Below, piece by piece: positions 1 through 10,094 of a stretch of 64,000 nt of DNA (the first letter of the stretch is position 1; each line of letters begins with the position of its first letter). Under the pieces are notes generated by a model that did no database searches, was not told the DNA's origin, and saw only the letters and a list, made by a program, of their open reading frames with translations. Source of the DNA: [Eubacterium] eligens ATCC 27750 (lineage in GTDB: Bacteria > Bacillota > Clostridia > Lachnospirales > Lachnospiraceae); assembly GCF_000146185.1 (NCBI RefSeq), contig NC_012778.1:1309001-1373000 (forward strand), written 5' to 3'. A program made the position numbers and the translations under genes.

Positions 1-692
1 GGATTAATAAAAACTTCTCCATAAGCTCCATCTATTATTATAAAATCTCCATCTTTTACTTTCTGAAGTATTCCCTTCACACTAAGTACTGCCGGAATCT
101 CAAGTGCTCTTGCAAGAATTGAAGCATGCGCCGTATCGCCACCCTTTTCAGCTATAATACCTGCAACATGTGCTATGTCCATAGAAGCTGTCATCGATGG
201 CTTAATCTCATCTGCAACAATAACAGTATTATCCGGAAGATTAGTAAGGTCAAATGCTTTCGTTCCCTGCAATATCTGTATCATTCTTTCTCTCATATCC
301 TGAATATCAGTAACACGCTGCTGCATATCAGGATTATCCATTGAAGAAAACAATTGAATCAGCTTATTACACACATCATCAAAAGCTGCTTCTGCACATA
401 TATGACTATTATCAATTGCAGCAACAACTTCATTCTCTGTTGTTATATCTCTTGCAAGATATATCTGATTCTTAAGCACCAGTGCATCCTTGTCAGACTC
501 ACCAAGTTTTTTCTCCAGTTCAGACAATAATTCTTCCGTCTGCTCTATAAATGTTTTTCTGGCCTCAAAGAATCTTTTCTTCTCTTCTTCGGCATTATAA
601 TGCGTTCCCCTGTTTACAACAGCACTGGCATTATAAACAATAAGAACATGTCCTATGCCAATTCCTCTTGAAGTTCCTATTCCTCTTTCCAT
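1..692 (-). CDS. ptsI: PTS enzyme I (phosphoenolpyruvate-protein phosphotransferase), N-terminal part
   Basis: The reading frame runs off the left edge, leaving about 230 N-terminal residues. Enzyme I takes phosphate from phosphoenolpyruvate and passes it to HPr in the sugar phosphotransferase system; it is cytosolic. The start MERGIGTSRGIGIG, the long helical region and the segment GGDTAHASILAR carrying the phosphorylated histidine are typical of the N-terminal and swivelling domains. The ATG at 692 is preceded by a GGGGG ribosome site. It lies 15 bases behind the GDPD gene and away from the HPr-like gene at 28944-29195, so ptsH and ptsI are not together as they often are. The PEP-binding barrel lies outside the window. 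Confidence 0.9.
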   Translation of the reverse strand, partial: MERGIGTSRGIGIGHVLIVYNASAVVNRGTHYNAEEEKKRFFEARKTFIEQTEELLSELEKKLGESDKDALVLKNQIYLARDITTENEVVAAIDNSHICAEAAFDDVCNKLIQLFSSMDNPDMQQRVTDIQDMRERMIQILQGTKAFDLTNLPDNTVIVADEIKPSMTASMDIAHVAGIIAEKGGDTAHASILARALEIPAVLSVKGILQKVKDGDFIIIDGAYGEVFIN

Positions 693-707
693 ACATATGC
701 CCCCATT

Positions 708-2519
708 CTACTGATTAAACACATACCTTATCATGTTAACAATAGTTTCCGATGTATCTCTCGAATATATTGTCTCCCTTGCAAGCACCGGATTGTCAGT
801 AATGATCCCATCTACGCCTTTGTTAGTCAGATTCTTGATTGACTCTTTATTATTTACTGTCCAAGCATAAACACGCTTACCTGAATTATGAATTGCATCT
901 ATAGTTCTCTTTGATAAAAATGCAGCATTTATACTAAAGAAATCTATATTCTTCATATCATAAAAATCTCCATATGCTGCTGATAAAATATATCCAACCT
1001 TAATATTTTCATTGTATGATTTAACTGCCTGCAATGCAGAATTACTGAAAGATGTTATAACACAATCATTAACCATATTATATTTCTCTATAAGTCTTAC
1101 TGTATTCTTTGCAAGAAGTTCACCATTATCTGAAGGTTTCAGCTCAATGTTCAGTTTAATCTTACCCTGAGTAAATTCAAGTACCTCTTTTAACAGCGGA
1201 ACATTTTCGCCTTTATACTCATCCGAAAACCACGAACCGGCATCAAGACTTTTAACTTCCCTATAAGTCATTTCAACTATATTTGCATCAATGCCGGTAG
1301 TTCTGTAAGCATTTGAATCATGCATTACAATTACCTCTCCACTTCCTGTCAGCTGTACATCCAGTTCAATGTAATCCGCCATGTCATCAATTGCTTTCTC
1401 AAAGGCAGCCATAGTATTCTCTGGCGCTTCTTTTGATGCTCCTCTGTGTGCCATAACCTTAGTTTCATGGAATATAGCAACATTTTCAAAAGGATTATTA
1501 TTAAATGACATTAACAGATAGCATGAATCTGCAATAACTGCTGACGCAATAATAACACTATATATTATCTTTCTTCGTCTTGCAGGACCTTCCTGTATAT
1601 CTGTGAACTCAAATGTAATATCGTCTACATCAGTATATTTGTAATACATATGTGAAATAGCCGAAAAAGACAGTGGTATTGCTACACATACAAGAATACA
1701 TTTTATAATTAGTCTTTCTGTCCTTAATGCAGACAGAAATATAGCATTTCCAAGATATGCCATATTAAGAATCTTAACACCTGCAACAAGAAATACTGAT
1801 ATAAGCACATAAGTTATTCCAATAATTGCAAGCATAACCAGATTATACACAACAAGTGCTGATATTGTTCCCATTGGATGCTTCTTAACCATACGGGCAC
1901 TTTTCTTATATGCTTCCCTAAATCCCAGTCCTTCCATCATGCATATATTCATTGCATATATTCCAGGAATTACAATTGCGTATATAATGACAAACACAAA
2001 TATAACTTCAGCTTTAATATACCAGTGATTCCTAATGATATACATTTTAATTAAGTTAGTATTAGTCTCACTGTATAAGACATTAAACCATACAGTTACA
2101 TTGGAAGCCAGAATTGATATGAAGTAAAATATACTCAGACCTACATGCCTTGGCTTAAAAACATTTTTAAAAACCTTATAAGAATTATAAAATATATCAA
2201 CAACAGATGCATTACATGATGTTCTCTTTGTCTCGAAACAGACTGAAAGATATGTCATCTCATAAGTGCAATAGAATACAAATATACCCACAGCAAGAAA
2301 AATTGCAAATATGACTACAGGGTGTGTCATTGCTCTCTGAATATATTCATTAGTAAGATAGTTCACTCCTGCTATCTTCATAAGAAAATTAATTGCAAAT
2401 AAAACAATAGGGAATATAACAGCAAAAGCAACAAGCTTGTATGCCAGTTCAAATGTCCATACATGCCTGCTGCTGTCAATTAAAAGACTAAAATTGTTTC
2501 GTAACTTTTTAAAAATCAT
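708..2519 (-). CDS. Membrane-anchored glycerophosphodiester phosphodiesterase
   Basis: The 603-residue protein has two parts. Residues 1 to about 340 hold several hydrophobic segments, as in the membrane domain that precedes GDPD enzymes in Firmicutes. From about residue 355 a glycerophosphodiester phosphodiesterase domain begins: AHRGASKEAPENT carries the catalytic His and Arg, YIELDVQL the metal-binding Glu and Asp, and VMHD the second His. The family splits glycerophosphodiesters into glycerol-3-phosphate and an alcohol; the topology suggests action on lipid- or teichoic-acid-derived diesters near the membrane, which is inference. It sits just upstream of ptsI and is probably cotranscribed with it. 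Confidence 0.9.
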   Translation of the reverse strand: MIFKKLRNNFSLLIDSSRHVWTFELAYKLVAFAVIFPIVLFAINFLMKIAGVNYLTNEYIQRAMTHPVVIFAIFLAVGIFVFYCTYEMTYLSVCFETKRTSCNASVVDIFYNSYKVFKNVFKPRHVGLSIFYFISILASNVTVWFNVLYSETNTNLIKMYIIRNHWYIKAEVIFVFVIIYAIVIPGIYAMNICMMEGLGFREAYKKSARMVKKHPMGTISALVVYNLVMLAIIGITYVLISVFLVAGVKILNMAYLGNAIFLSALRTERLIIKCILVCVAIPLSFSAISHMYYKYTDVDDITFEFTDIQEGPARRRKIIYSVIIASAVIADSCYLLMSFNNNPFENVAIFHETKVMAHRGASKEAPENTMAAFEKAIDDMADYIELDVQLTGSGEVIVMHDSNAYRTTGIDANIVEMTYREVKSLDAGSWFSDEYKGENVPLLKEVLEFTQGKIKLNIELKPSDNGELLAKNTVRLIEKYNMVNDCVITSFSNSALQAVKSYNENIKVGYILSAAYGDFYDMKNIDFFSINAAFLSKRTIDAIHNSGKRVYAWTVNNKESIKNLTNKGVDGIITDNPVLARETIYSRDTSETIVNMIRYVFNQ

Positions 2520-2556
2520 ATAATTATCCCCGAATCAATTGTCAATAAGATGCTGA

Positions 2557-3150
2557 TTATCTGTGAAACATCTTAATAAACTTTCTCATCTCCGCTCTGA
2601 TATCCATATTCTGCATATTAAGACTTTCCGAAAAACTCTGCATAAAATCCGCAGTATATGAAAAGACAAGAATCATTGCCATAACACTGGCAATCCTGTA
2701 ATCGATTGAGAATACAAAACGCTCCACAAATTTATTCAAAAATCCGAATATAAATACGGCAACAAACCCCCAGGCAAGTGTTGACTGTAAGCATATGATG
2801 CCTTTGTAATTAAACTTAAGATGATCATAATTCCACCACACTTCACCAAACAGTTTTAACATAACCTGTGCTGTAAGGTACTCAAATGCTGTAGCACATA
2901 TACATCCAAAAATATATAGTGCAATATAATTATGCTCTATTGGCTTAAAAATATTAAAAGCAATCAGTGTTCCGAAACCATATATTACACAGAACGGCAG
3001 CTTGGCAAAGCCTCTGTTTTCCCAGTAACCAAGCTGCTTTCTGATAACCACACATTCCATACACCATCCAAGAAAGCTGTATATAAAAAACCATATAACC
3101 AGCTGGCTTATATTCATGCTTCTAAATGTTATACCCATTATATGTGACAT
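2557..3150 (-). CDS. CmpB-type putative ABC transporter membrane protein (PF06541-like)
   Basis: The start at 3150 is chosen because GGAGGGGG lies a few bases upstream; an ATG seven codons earlier has no such site. The 197-residue product has about five hydrophobic segments and the stretch FIYSFLGWCMECVV near the N-terminus, followed by ENRGF and PFCVIYGFG, which I recognise from the family annotated as putative ABC-transporter type IV (CmpB-like). No ATPase gene is adjacent, so the transporter role is only a family label. It lies between icd and the GDPD gene on the same strand. Confidence 0.75.
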   Translation of the reverse strand: MSHIMGITFRSMNISQLVIWFFIYSFLGWCMECVVIRKQLGYWENRGFAKLPFCVIYGFGTLIAFNIFKPIEHNYIALYIFGCICATAFEYLTAQVMLKLFGEVWWNYDHLKFNYKGIICLQSTLAWGFVAVFIFGFLNKFVERFVFSIDYRIASVMAMILVFSYTADFMQSFSESLNMQNMDIRAEMRKFIKMFHR

Positions 3151-3194
3151 AATGTCCCCCTCCATCATCAAATGGAAAATCCAGAACCCATTAA

Positions 3195-4403
3195 TTAAAG
3201 AAGTTCCTCAAGAGTCTTTCTTATTGCACTGATGAAATCCTGTGTATTAAGTGTTACAGGATTCTCCATTGTTGTAATAAGTGCAAGATCCTTTGTCATC
3301 TTTCCATCTTCAATAGTTTTAATACATGCACGCTCAAGAGTATCAGCAAATTTTCCAAGCTCAGGAATGTTATCCAACTCTCCTCTTTTTCTTAAAGCGC
3401 CTGTCCATGCGAATATAGTAGCGATAGGGTTAGTAGATGTTTCTTCACCCTTAAGATGCTTATAATAATGTCTCTGTACTGTTCCGTGTGCAGCTTCATA
3501 CTCATAGTATCCATTAGGTGATACAAGAACAGAAGTCATCATTGAAAGTGAACCAAATGCTGTGGCTACCATATCACTCATAACATCTCCATCATAGTTC
3601 TTACAAGCCCAGATATATCCACCCTCTGAACGGATAACTCTTGCTACTGCATCATCTATAAGTGTATAGAAATATGTTATGCCAGATTCCTCGAACTTAG
3701 TCTTATACTCAGCATCGAATATTTCCTGGAATATGTCCTTAAATGTATGGTCATACTTTTTAGAGATTGTATCCTTAGTTGCAAACCAGAGATCCTGCTT
3801 TGTCTCAAGCGCAAAATTAAAGCAGCTTCTTGCAAAGCTCTCAATAGAATCATTGAGGTTGTGCATTCCCTGTAGAACTCCTGCACCCTTGAAGTTATGA
3901 ATAAGCTCTCTTGTCTCCTCACCAGCCTCGTTAGTAAATACAAGCTCTGCCTTACCAGCCTCAGAAACCTTCATCTCAGATGCCTTATATACATCACCAT
4001 ATGCATGTCTTGCAATTGTGATAGGCTTCTTCCATGTCTTAACATATGGCTCAATACCCTTAACGATAATAGGAGCTCTGAATACTGTACCATCAAGCAT
4101 GGCTCTTATTGTTCCGTTAGGACTCTTATACATCTCTTTGAGATTATATTCTGTCATTCTTGCCGCATTAGGTGTAATTGTTGCACACTTTACTGCAACA
4201 CCATACTTCTTAGTAGCTTCTGCTGAATCTATAGTTACCTGATCATTAGTCTCATTTCTATGTACAAGACCCAAATCATAGTATTCTGTGTTAAGGTCAA
4301 TAAAAGGAGTGAGCAGCTCGTCCTTGATAAGCTTCCACAATACTCTTGTCATCTCATCTCCGTCCATCTCTACAAGTGGAGTTGTCATCTTAATTTTGTC
4401 CAT
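3195..4403 (-). CDS. icd: Isocitrate dehydrogenase (NADP+)
   Basis: This 402-residue protein is a homodimeric NADP-dependent isocitrate dehydrogenase of the type shared with eukaryotic cytosolic enzymes. It oxidises isocitrate to 2-oxoglutarate, which supplies glutamate synthesis in fermenters with an incomplete citrate cycle. Seen: [14 protein letters not shown] at the N-terminus, the substrate loop [17 protein letters not shown], the catalytic region [20 protein letters not shown], and the NADP site [12 protein letters not shown]. Length is normal. It has its own promoter at 4444-4472 and is divergent from asnB, which uses glutamine and so is metabolically close. Confidence 0.96.
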   Translation of the reverse strand: MDKIKMTTPLVEMDGDEMTRVLWKLIKDELLTPFIDLNTEYYDLGLVHRNETNDQVTIDSAEATKKYGVAVKCATITPNAARMTEYNLKEMYKSPNGTIRAMLDGTVFRAPIIVKGIEPYVKTWKKPITIARHAYGDVYKASEMKVSEAGKAELVFTNEAGEETRELIHNFKGAGVLQGMHNLNDSIESFARSCFNFALETKQDLWFATKDTISKKYDHTFKDIFQEIFDAEYKTKFEESGITYFYTLIDDAVARVIRSEGGYIWACKNYDGDVMSDMVATAFGSLSMMTSVLVSPNGYYEYEAAHGTVQRHYYKHLKGEETSTNPIATIFAWTGALRKRGELDNIPELGKFADTLERACIKTIEDGKMTKDLALITTMENPVTLNTQDFISAIRKTLEELL

Positions 4404-4443
4404 AATATAAAGAACCTCTCTTTCTTTTCTTACCTGATTAATT

Positions 4444-4472
4444 ATTATAATTTATTTCAAATGTTTTGTAAA
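4444..4472 (-). promoter_or_regulatory. Predicted sigma-A promoter of icd
   Basis: On the minus strand TTTACA is followed after exactly 17 bases by a perfect TATAAT. It lies about 45 bases before the icd start codon and back to back with the asnB promoter. Confidence 0.75.
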
Positions 4473-4483
4473 CAGAAACTGAC

Positions 4484-4512
4484 TTGTATTAGCCTGATTA
4501 CTTTGTTATAAT
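4484..4512 (+). promoter_or_regulatory. Predicted sigma-A promoter of asnB
   Basis: TTGTAT, 17 bases, TATAAT on the plus strand, about 70 bases before the asnB ATG. The -35 boxes of this promoter and the icd promoter are about 11 bases apart, so a bound regulator could affect both. Confidence 0.75.
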
Positions 4513-4584
4513 TCATAAGTAAATTTTACATACTACATTTAACAATGCACTGATTGTGCAGACACAATATGGAGGTACAGATAC

Positions 4585-6429
4585 ATGTGTGGATTCGCTG
4601 GTTTTACCGGCTACTTAGCTGACGGTGATGCTGTTCTTGAACGCATGATGAATAAGATTATTCACAGAGGACCTGACAGCGCAGGTAAATACATTGATGA
4701 TAAAGCGTACATGGGCTTTAGAAGACTTTCTATCATTGATCTTGATAACGGAAGCCAGCCTATGTTTAACGAGAATAAGAAGATAGTAATAACATTTAAC
4801 GGTGAGATATATAACTATCAGGATTTAAGAAAAGACCTTATTGAGAAAGGTCACGTATTTGCTAACAATTCAGATACTGAAGTTCTCATTCACTCATACG
4901 AGGAGTATGGCAAGGACATGCTTAACAAGCTTCGTGGAATGTTTGCATTCGTAATCTGGGACAGCGAGAAAGAAACTCTTTTCGGAGCAAGAGACTTCTT
5001 CGGAATTAAGCCTTTCTACTACACAGTTGCAGACGGCAACATGATATATGGTTCAGAAATTAAAAGTATCTTAGAGCATCCTGCTTATAAGAAAGAGGTT
5101 AATCCTGTTGCACTTGAGAATTATCTCACATTCCAGTACTCAGTACTTGATGAAACATTCTTCAAAGGAATATTCAAGTTGATGCCTGGTCACTTCTTTA
5201 CATTCCACAAGGGTGAGCTTAACATTGAAAGATATTGGGAGCCTACATTTGATGCTGATGAGAGCAAGTCTTTAGATGAATTTGTTGATGAAATCGACGA
5301 TGTTATGCATGATTCAGTTGAACACCATAAGATTAGTGATGTTGAGGTTGGTTCATTCCTCTCAAGTGGTGTTGATTCAAGCTATGTTGCTGCTACATTT
5401 AACGGTGACAAAACATTTACTGTTGGATTTGATTATGAAAAATACAACGAGATTGACTATGCCAAAGCTTTATCTGACAAAATTAAAATTGACAACTATT
5501 CAAAGCTTGTTTCAAGTGAAGAATACTGGGCTGCAATTCCTAAAATCCAGTATCATATGGACGAGCCTTTAGCTGACCCTGCTGCGATTGCACTTTACTT
5601 TGTAAGCCAGACAGCAGCCAAGCATGTAAAGGTTGCCATGTCAGGTGAAGGTGCTGACGAGTTTTTTGGTGGATATAACATTTACAGAGAACCTCTCGAT
5701 CTTGCAGAATTCCAGAAGCTCCCTAAAGGCTTAAGAAAAGGACTTGCCGGCATTGCCAATGCTATTCCATTCAAGTTCAAGGGAAAAAGCTTCTTAAACA
5801 GAGCAAGCAAGACAGTTGAAGAAAGATTCATCGGTAACGCTTTCATGTTCAATGAAAAAGAACGTGCCAGGATATTAAAGAATCCTACCGGCAAGTATGA
5901 CCACAAGCAACTTACAAAGCCTTTCTATGATAAGGTTGCTGATAAGGATGATGTTACTAAGATGCAGTATATTGATATCAATTTCTGGCTGATAGGCGAT
6001 ATCTTACTTAAGGCTGATAAGATGAGTATGGCTCACTCTCTTGAGGTAAGAGTTCCATTCCTTGATAAGGAAGTGTTCAATGTTGCCCGTACTATTCCAA
6101 CTAAGTACAAGGTTAACAAGAGTAATACCAAGTATGCCATGAGACAGGCTGCCCACAGACATCTTCCAGACATGGTTGCTGAGAAAAAGAAGCTTGGATT
6201 CCCTGTTCCTATCAGAATCTGGCTCAAGGATGAGAAATATTACAATATGATTAAAAAGGCTTTCACAAGTGAAGCTGCTGAGAAATATTTTAACACTGAT
6301 GAGATTGTTAAATATCTTGATGAACACAAAGAAGGAAAGGCCGATAATTCGCGTAAGATATGGACAATTTACATGTTCCTTGTATGGTATGAAGATTTCT
6401 TCGGCAACGGAGTTAAAGAAGCCGCTTAA
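4585..6429 (+). CDS. asnB: Asparagine synthase (glutamine-hydrolysing)
   Basis: The 614-residue protein makes asparagine from aspartate, ATP and glutamine. The start MCGFAGFTGY exposes the catalytic Cys2 of the class II glutamine amidotransferase domain after removal of Met; the ATG is preceded by GGAGG. The amidase domain (about 1-210, with RGPDSAG and FNGEIYNY) is followed by the synthetase domain with the pyrophosphatase loop SSGVDSSYVAA and the later SGEGADEFFGGY. Length matches the family. It is single, with a promoter in front and a terminator at 6455-6480. Confidence 0.96.
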   Translation: MCGFAGFTGYLADGDAVLERMMNKIIHRGPDSAGKYIDDKAYMGFRRLSIIDLDNGSQPMFNENKKIVITFNGEIYNYQDLRKDLIEKGHVFANNSDTEVLIHSYEEYGKDMLNKLRGMFAFVIWDSEKETLFGARDFFGIKPFYYTVADGNMIYGSEIKSILEHPAYKKEVNPVALENYLTFQYSVLDETFFKGIFKLMPGHFFTFHKGELNIERYWEPTFDADESKSLDEFVDEIDDVMHDSVEHHKISDVEVGSFLSSGVDSSYVAATFNGDKTFTVGFDYEKYNEIDYAKALSDKIKIDNYSKLVSSEEYWAAIPKIQYHMDEPLADPAAIALYFVSQTAAKHVKVAMSGEGADEFFGGYNIYREPLDLAEFQKLPKGLRKGLAGIANAIPFKFKGKSFLNRASKTVEERFIGNAFMFNEKERARILKNPTGKYDHKQLTKPFYDKVADKDDVTKMQYIDINFWLIGDILLKADKMSMAHSLEVRVPFLDKEVFNVARTIPTKYKVNKSNTKYAMRQAAHRHLPDMVAEKKKLGFPVPIRIWLKDEKYYNMIKKAFTSEAAEKYFNTDEIVKYLDEHKEGKADNSRKIWTIYMFLVWYEDFFGNGVKEAA

Positions 6430-6454
6430 TTTTTTATAATTATAATAACAATTA

Positions 6455-6480
6455 ACCCCTGCCGCTAATGCGACAGGGGT
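6455..6480 (+). terminator. Intrinsic terminator after asnB
   Basis: ACCCCTG pairs with CAGGGGT around a 12-base loop and is followed by TTTTG on the plus strand. The trpD gene converges on it from the other side; in that direction no good U-tract follows. Confidence 0.8.
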
Positions 6481-6509
6481 TTTGTTATACCTAACACATA
6501 TTCTGTTAA

Positions 6510-7517
6510 TTACTTATTAGTCTCTTCTATAAATCTTTCAAGCTGCTTCTTAGCTGCTCCGCTCTTAATAATCTCTCTTGCTTTCTCAATACCTTCCTTC
6601 ATTGTAATACCATCTGAAGCAAGATATATGGCAGCTCCGGCATTAAGAAGTACCACATCTGTCTTAGGTCCTTCTGCACCTTCAAGAATATCTCTTGCAA
6701 TCCTGGCATTAACTGCCGGCTCACCACCAGCAAGATCTTCCTTCTTGCATCTTGTAAATCCAAAATCCTCCGGCTTTATAGTATATGATTTGAACTCATC
6801 ACCTTTGAACTCGCATACCTTTGTATCAGCACTTAAAGATATCTCATCTATGCTGTCCATTCCGTATATTGTCATAGCTCTTTTGCAGCCTAAATTATGT
6901 AATACATGTGCAAGCGGCTCAACAAGCTCCTCACTATATACACCAAAAAGCTGCATAGATGCCCCTGCCGGATTGGCCAGAGGTCCAAGTATATTGAATA
7001 ATGTACGGATTCCAATTTCCTTTCTCACACCTCCAACAAATCTCATAGCCGGATGATATTTCTGTGCAAAAAGAAAACATATATTAATATCCTTAAGAAT
7101 CTGTGCCATCCTTGCAGGAGCTGCATCTATCTTAACGCCAAGAGCCTCTAAACAGTCTGCTGTACCACATTTGCTTGAAGCTGCTCTGTTACCATGCTTA
7201 GCAACCGGTATTCCAGCTGCTGATACTATGATAGAAGCTAAGGTTGATATATTGATTGAATTAGAACCATCTCCACCTGTTCCAACGATTTCAAGAACAT
7301 CCATATCATTTAAGAACTTCTCACAGTGTGCTCTTAAAACTCTTGCTGCTGCTGTAATCTCGTCAATAGTCTCTCCCTTTGCTGCCAGAGCTGTAAGAAA
7401 TGCTGCCTTCTGTGCATCAGTGGCTTCTCCTGTCATAATCTCTTCCATTACATCATTCATCTGCCCAGCAGTTAAATCTTCTTTCTTAACCAGCTTTGCA
7501 ATAGCTTCTTTAATCAT
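6510..7517 (-). CDS. trpD: Anthranilate phosphoribosyltransferase
   Basis: The 335-residue enzyme joins anthranilate to PRPP in the second step of tryptophan synthesis. Seen: the phosphoribosyl site [36 protein letters not shown], and the anthranilate-side [22 protein letters not shown] region. Length is typical. It is separated by about 23 kb from the trp genes at 29629-35058, which lack trpD, so the pathway is split over two loci here. It follows the FliB-like gene by 50 bases on the same strand and may be read from the promoter at 10528-10556. No Trp T-box precedes this copy. Confidence 0.96.
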
Positions 7518-7567
7518 ATTACCTTAGCCTCCCATAAACATATCTAAATGATAGCTTTAGTGTATTA

Positions 7568-8755
7568 CTATAACGCCGTGCTGTCAATCCATAACAGCTT
7601 ACAAAGGTTATCTGTCTCAAACACATCATCAAAAATAAAAGACTCATAAAGTGCTTCCATATTATCCTCTGAGTACTCGACCTGTCTTGAAAATATATGA
7701 ACCGTATCTATTCTGTCCTCAAAACAAAACTTCTTATGCTTCTTATACCATACAAGCATGTCCATCTGACGGAGTATAAAATAATTAGTAACAAACATTT
7801 TAGCTTTACCAACCACATCATAATCATATACAGCCTTTGCAAAATACCGAAACACCAGATATGTTATAAAGTTTCTGTACTCATACTCTCTTTCAAGCAT
7901 TGCTGTCATGAATTCTTCTTTAGTTTCCTGATACTGCTCATTATCCATATTGTCATGAAAAGTCTCTGTCATCTCAGCTAATATCTGTTCCCAGCGTGTA
8001 TTAAGCACTTCCATATCCTCATACGGATACATAATACTTCTTATACATTTCCATACATCAACATCACCGAATTCATCGCTTTCTGATTCATCATTCATTT
8101 CAATAAGAATATGTTCAATATCGCTTCTTCCAAATGTATTGATATACTCTTTAAGTCCATCATAATCATCATTATTAATGTATTCCTGCATTACTGCACA
8201 ATATTTTAATATAACAACAAGCTTTTCATTAATAGACATTTCCGGCATATCAAGAATCTTAAATATTTCATCTCTTGCCTTAAATATCCTGACAGCGTAA
8301 GCACTGTCATACTCATCATCCTCTGAATATTCCTCATCACACGGCTTTAATACAGTTGTAAATGTTTTGTTTTCAGAAAATATAATTCTTTCCACTTCCT
8401 CACATGCAAGCCCAATACCGCTTTCTTTGATTTCTCCATAATATTCAGAATATCTTGGAAACTGGTCACACACTACAGACAAATGCTCTGCTCCAAGTTC
8501 TTTATGAATTGTACATAATCCACACTTATCTAACAAACCGCAATGTCCATCTACGAGTTTAAAACAGTTCGAACCGTCTTCACTTTTAGTAATTGATTCT
8601 CTTATTCTGTCTCCAAGCTCGCCATCAAGACTCATATAATAATTATAAGTATCATCATCAATATCTATCTCCCAGCCGCCAACACAACAGTTGTCTTTAC
8701 ATTCTGAAGTTATACAGTGGAACTGGTCATAATAGAATGGAACCCTGAGTTTCAT
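7568..8755 (-). CDS. FliB-like lysine-N-methylase family protein
   Basis: The start at 8755 gives MKLRVPFYYDQF and has a GGAGAAGATAAGGA leader; an upstream in-frame start would overlap the YbaK gene more. The N-terminal 110 residues are cysteine-rich (CITSECKDNCC, then CGLLDKCGLC and VVCDQFPR), the Fe-S or metal-binding signature of the family annotated as flagellin lysine-N-methylase (YkgJ-type zinc/iron cluster). The rest is acidic and helical. No flagellar gene is in the window, so the substrate is unknown. It is the fourth gene of the apparent orf134-murI-ybaK cluster. Confidence 0.75.
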   Translation of the reverse strand: MKLRVPFYYDQFHCITSECKDNCCVGGWEIDIDDDTYNYYMSLDGELGDRIRESITKSEDGSNCFKLVDGHCGLLDKCGLCTIHKELGAEHLSVVCDQFPRYSEYYGEIKESGIGLACEEVERIIFSENKTFTTVLKPCDEEYSEDDEYDSAYAVRIFKARDEIFKILDMPEMSINEKLVVILKYCAVMQEYINNDDYDGLKEYINTFGRSDIEHILIEMNDESESDEFGDVDVWKCIRSIMYPYEDMEVLNTRWEQILAEMTETFHDNMDNEQYQETKEEFMTAMLEREYEYRNFITYLVFRYFAKAVYDYDVVGKAKMFVTNYFILRQMDMLVWYKKHKKFCFEDRIDTVHIFSRQVEYSEDNMEALYESFIFDDVFETDNLCKLLWIDSTAL

Positions 8756-8771
8756 AATCCTTATCTTCTCC

Positions 8772-9254
8772 TTAGTCTGTAACGATATCAGCAATCTGAT
8801 ATCTTATAACTTTATCTACATCAGACAGCTTAACTTCTACCTGATGTCCGATTTTACCTGCACTAAACATTATAGTTTCAAAATTCTCAGCAGTCTTATG
8901 AAATGTTGTCGGAAAGAACTTCTTCATTCCTATAGGCGAACAGCCCCCATGCACATAGCCTGTAAGCGGAAGTAGTTCCTTTGATTTAATCATTTCTATT
9001 GATTTTTCTCCAACAGCCTTTGCTGCTTTCTTCAAATCCAGTTCCTTATTAACAGGAACAACAAATACATAATTCTTACCTGTCTTGCCAACTGTAACAA
9101 GTGTCTTGAAAGCCTGTGCCGGATTCTCATTAAGAACAGCAGCTATCTCATCACCGCTTAGCCCTTCTGCATCGGGGCACACATGTGTTTTATAAGGTAC
9201 TTTTTTCTGGTCAAGCACTCTGCATACATTAGTCTTATCGTCTGATTTTCCCAT
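8772..9254 (-). CDS. ybaK: Cys-tRNA(Pro)/Cys-tRNA(Cys) deacylase, YbaK/EbsC type
   Basis: This 160-residue protein belongs to the YbaK family of trans-editing factors, which hydrolyse Cys-tRNA(Pro) formed by mistake by prolyl-tRNA synthetase. Seen: KTNVCRVLDQKKVPYKTH at the start, AFKTLVTVGKTG with the conserved Lys, VPVNKELDLKKAAKA, and GYVHGGCSPIGMKK with the Gly-Gly-x-Ser-Pro loop. Length matches the family. It sits 21 bases after murI and 16 before the FliB-like gene. Confidence 0.9.
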   Translation of the reverse strand: MGKSDDKTNVCRVLDQKKVPYKTHVCPDAEGLSGDEIAAVLNENPAQAFKTLVTVGKTGKNYVFVVPVNKELDLKKAAKAVGEKSIEMIKSKELLPLTGYVHGGCSPIGMKKFFPTTFHKTAENFETIMFSAGKIGHQVEVKLSDVDKVIRYQIADIVTD

Positions 9255-9275
9255 AATTACATTCCTCTGGCAATT

Positions 9276-10073
9276 CTATATCTGTCTCATTCTCTCAAGT
9301 CTTTCATGAAGCTTTTTTATATGTTTCATCTCAGCTTCACTCTCCATTTTTCTATCTGAATAATAATATTCTACACTGCCTTTTTTCCCTTTATCTTTCT
9401 CAGTAAATATCCCTTTTTTCATAACAGTATTCTTAAGATTATTAGATACACCCGTATTTCCGTCAACCATCTCTAAATCATCAGGAAACAGCTTTGCAAA
9501 TGAATCCTTGAAATAGTTAAAATGTGTACACCCAAGCACAAGTTCAGAATAATCATTAAGATTGTATGGAGCAAATTCACATTTTAAATAATCAGTCACA
9601 TCTGAAGAATCAAAATCATCATCCTGTGCGAACCTTACAAGTTTTGGAAGTGCCACAACATCAACAACATGCTTATCATCATATTTATCTATAAGTCTTT
9701 TTAACTTTTCCCCTTTTGCTGTAACAGGTGTAGATACTACCATAACCCTTCTTCCGGTTTCAGAAGTATGTTCAACTGCAGGCTTGACTGCCGGCTCTAT
9801 TCCAATTATTGGCAGCTTATACTTTTCTCTTAGATATGATATTGCTGCACTTGTTGCTGTATTACATGCAAGCACAATTGCCTGACAGCCCTTATCAACA
9901 AGAAATCCAACCGCATGATCAACAAGCTTTCTTACTTCCTCCCTTGTTTTTTCTCCATATGGAACATTATCCACATCAGCATAAAATATGTAATCAGCCT
10001 CTGGCATGGTAATCATCGCCTGATGAAGCACCGACAGACCACCTATCCCTGAGTCAAATATTCCTATCTTCAT
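9276..10073 (-). CDS. murI: Glutamate racemase
   Basis: MurI converts L- to D-glutamate for peptidoglycan. The 265-residue protein starts IGIFDSGIGGLSVL; the two catalytic cysteines are visible in VLACNTATSAA (about residue 74) and VLGCTHFNYF (about residue 183). Length matches the family. It is preceded by a small membrane protein gene and followed by ybaK in a tight minus-strand cluster. Confidence 0.95.
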   Translation of the reverse strand: MKIGIFDSGIGGLSVLHQAMITMPEADYIFYADVDNVPYGEKTREEVRKLVDHAVGFLVDKGCQAIVLACNTATSAAISYLREKYKLPIIGIEPAVKPAVEHTSETGRRVMVVSTPVTAKGEKLKRLIDKYDDKHVVDVVALPKLVRFAQDDDFDSSDVTDYLKCEFAPYNLNDYSELVLGCTHFNYFKDSFAKLFPDDLEMVDGNTGVSNNLKNTVMKKGIFTEKDKGKKGSVEYYYSDRKMESEAEMKHIKKLHERLERMRQI

Positions 10074-10094
10074 ATTGCTACAATCCTCTATATT

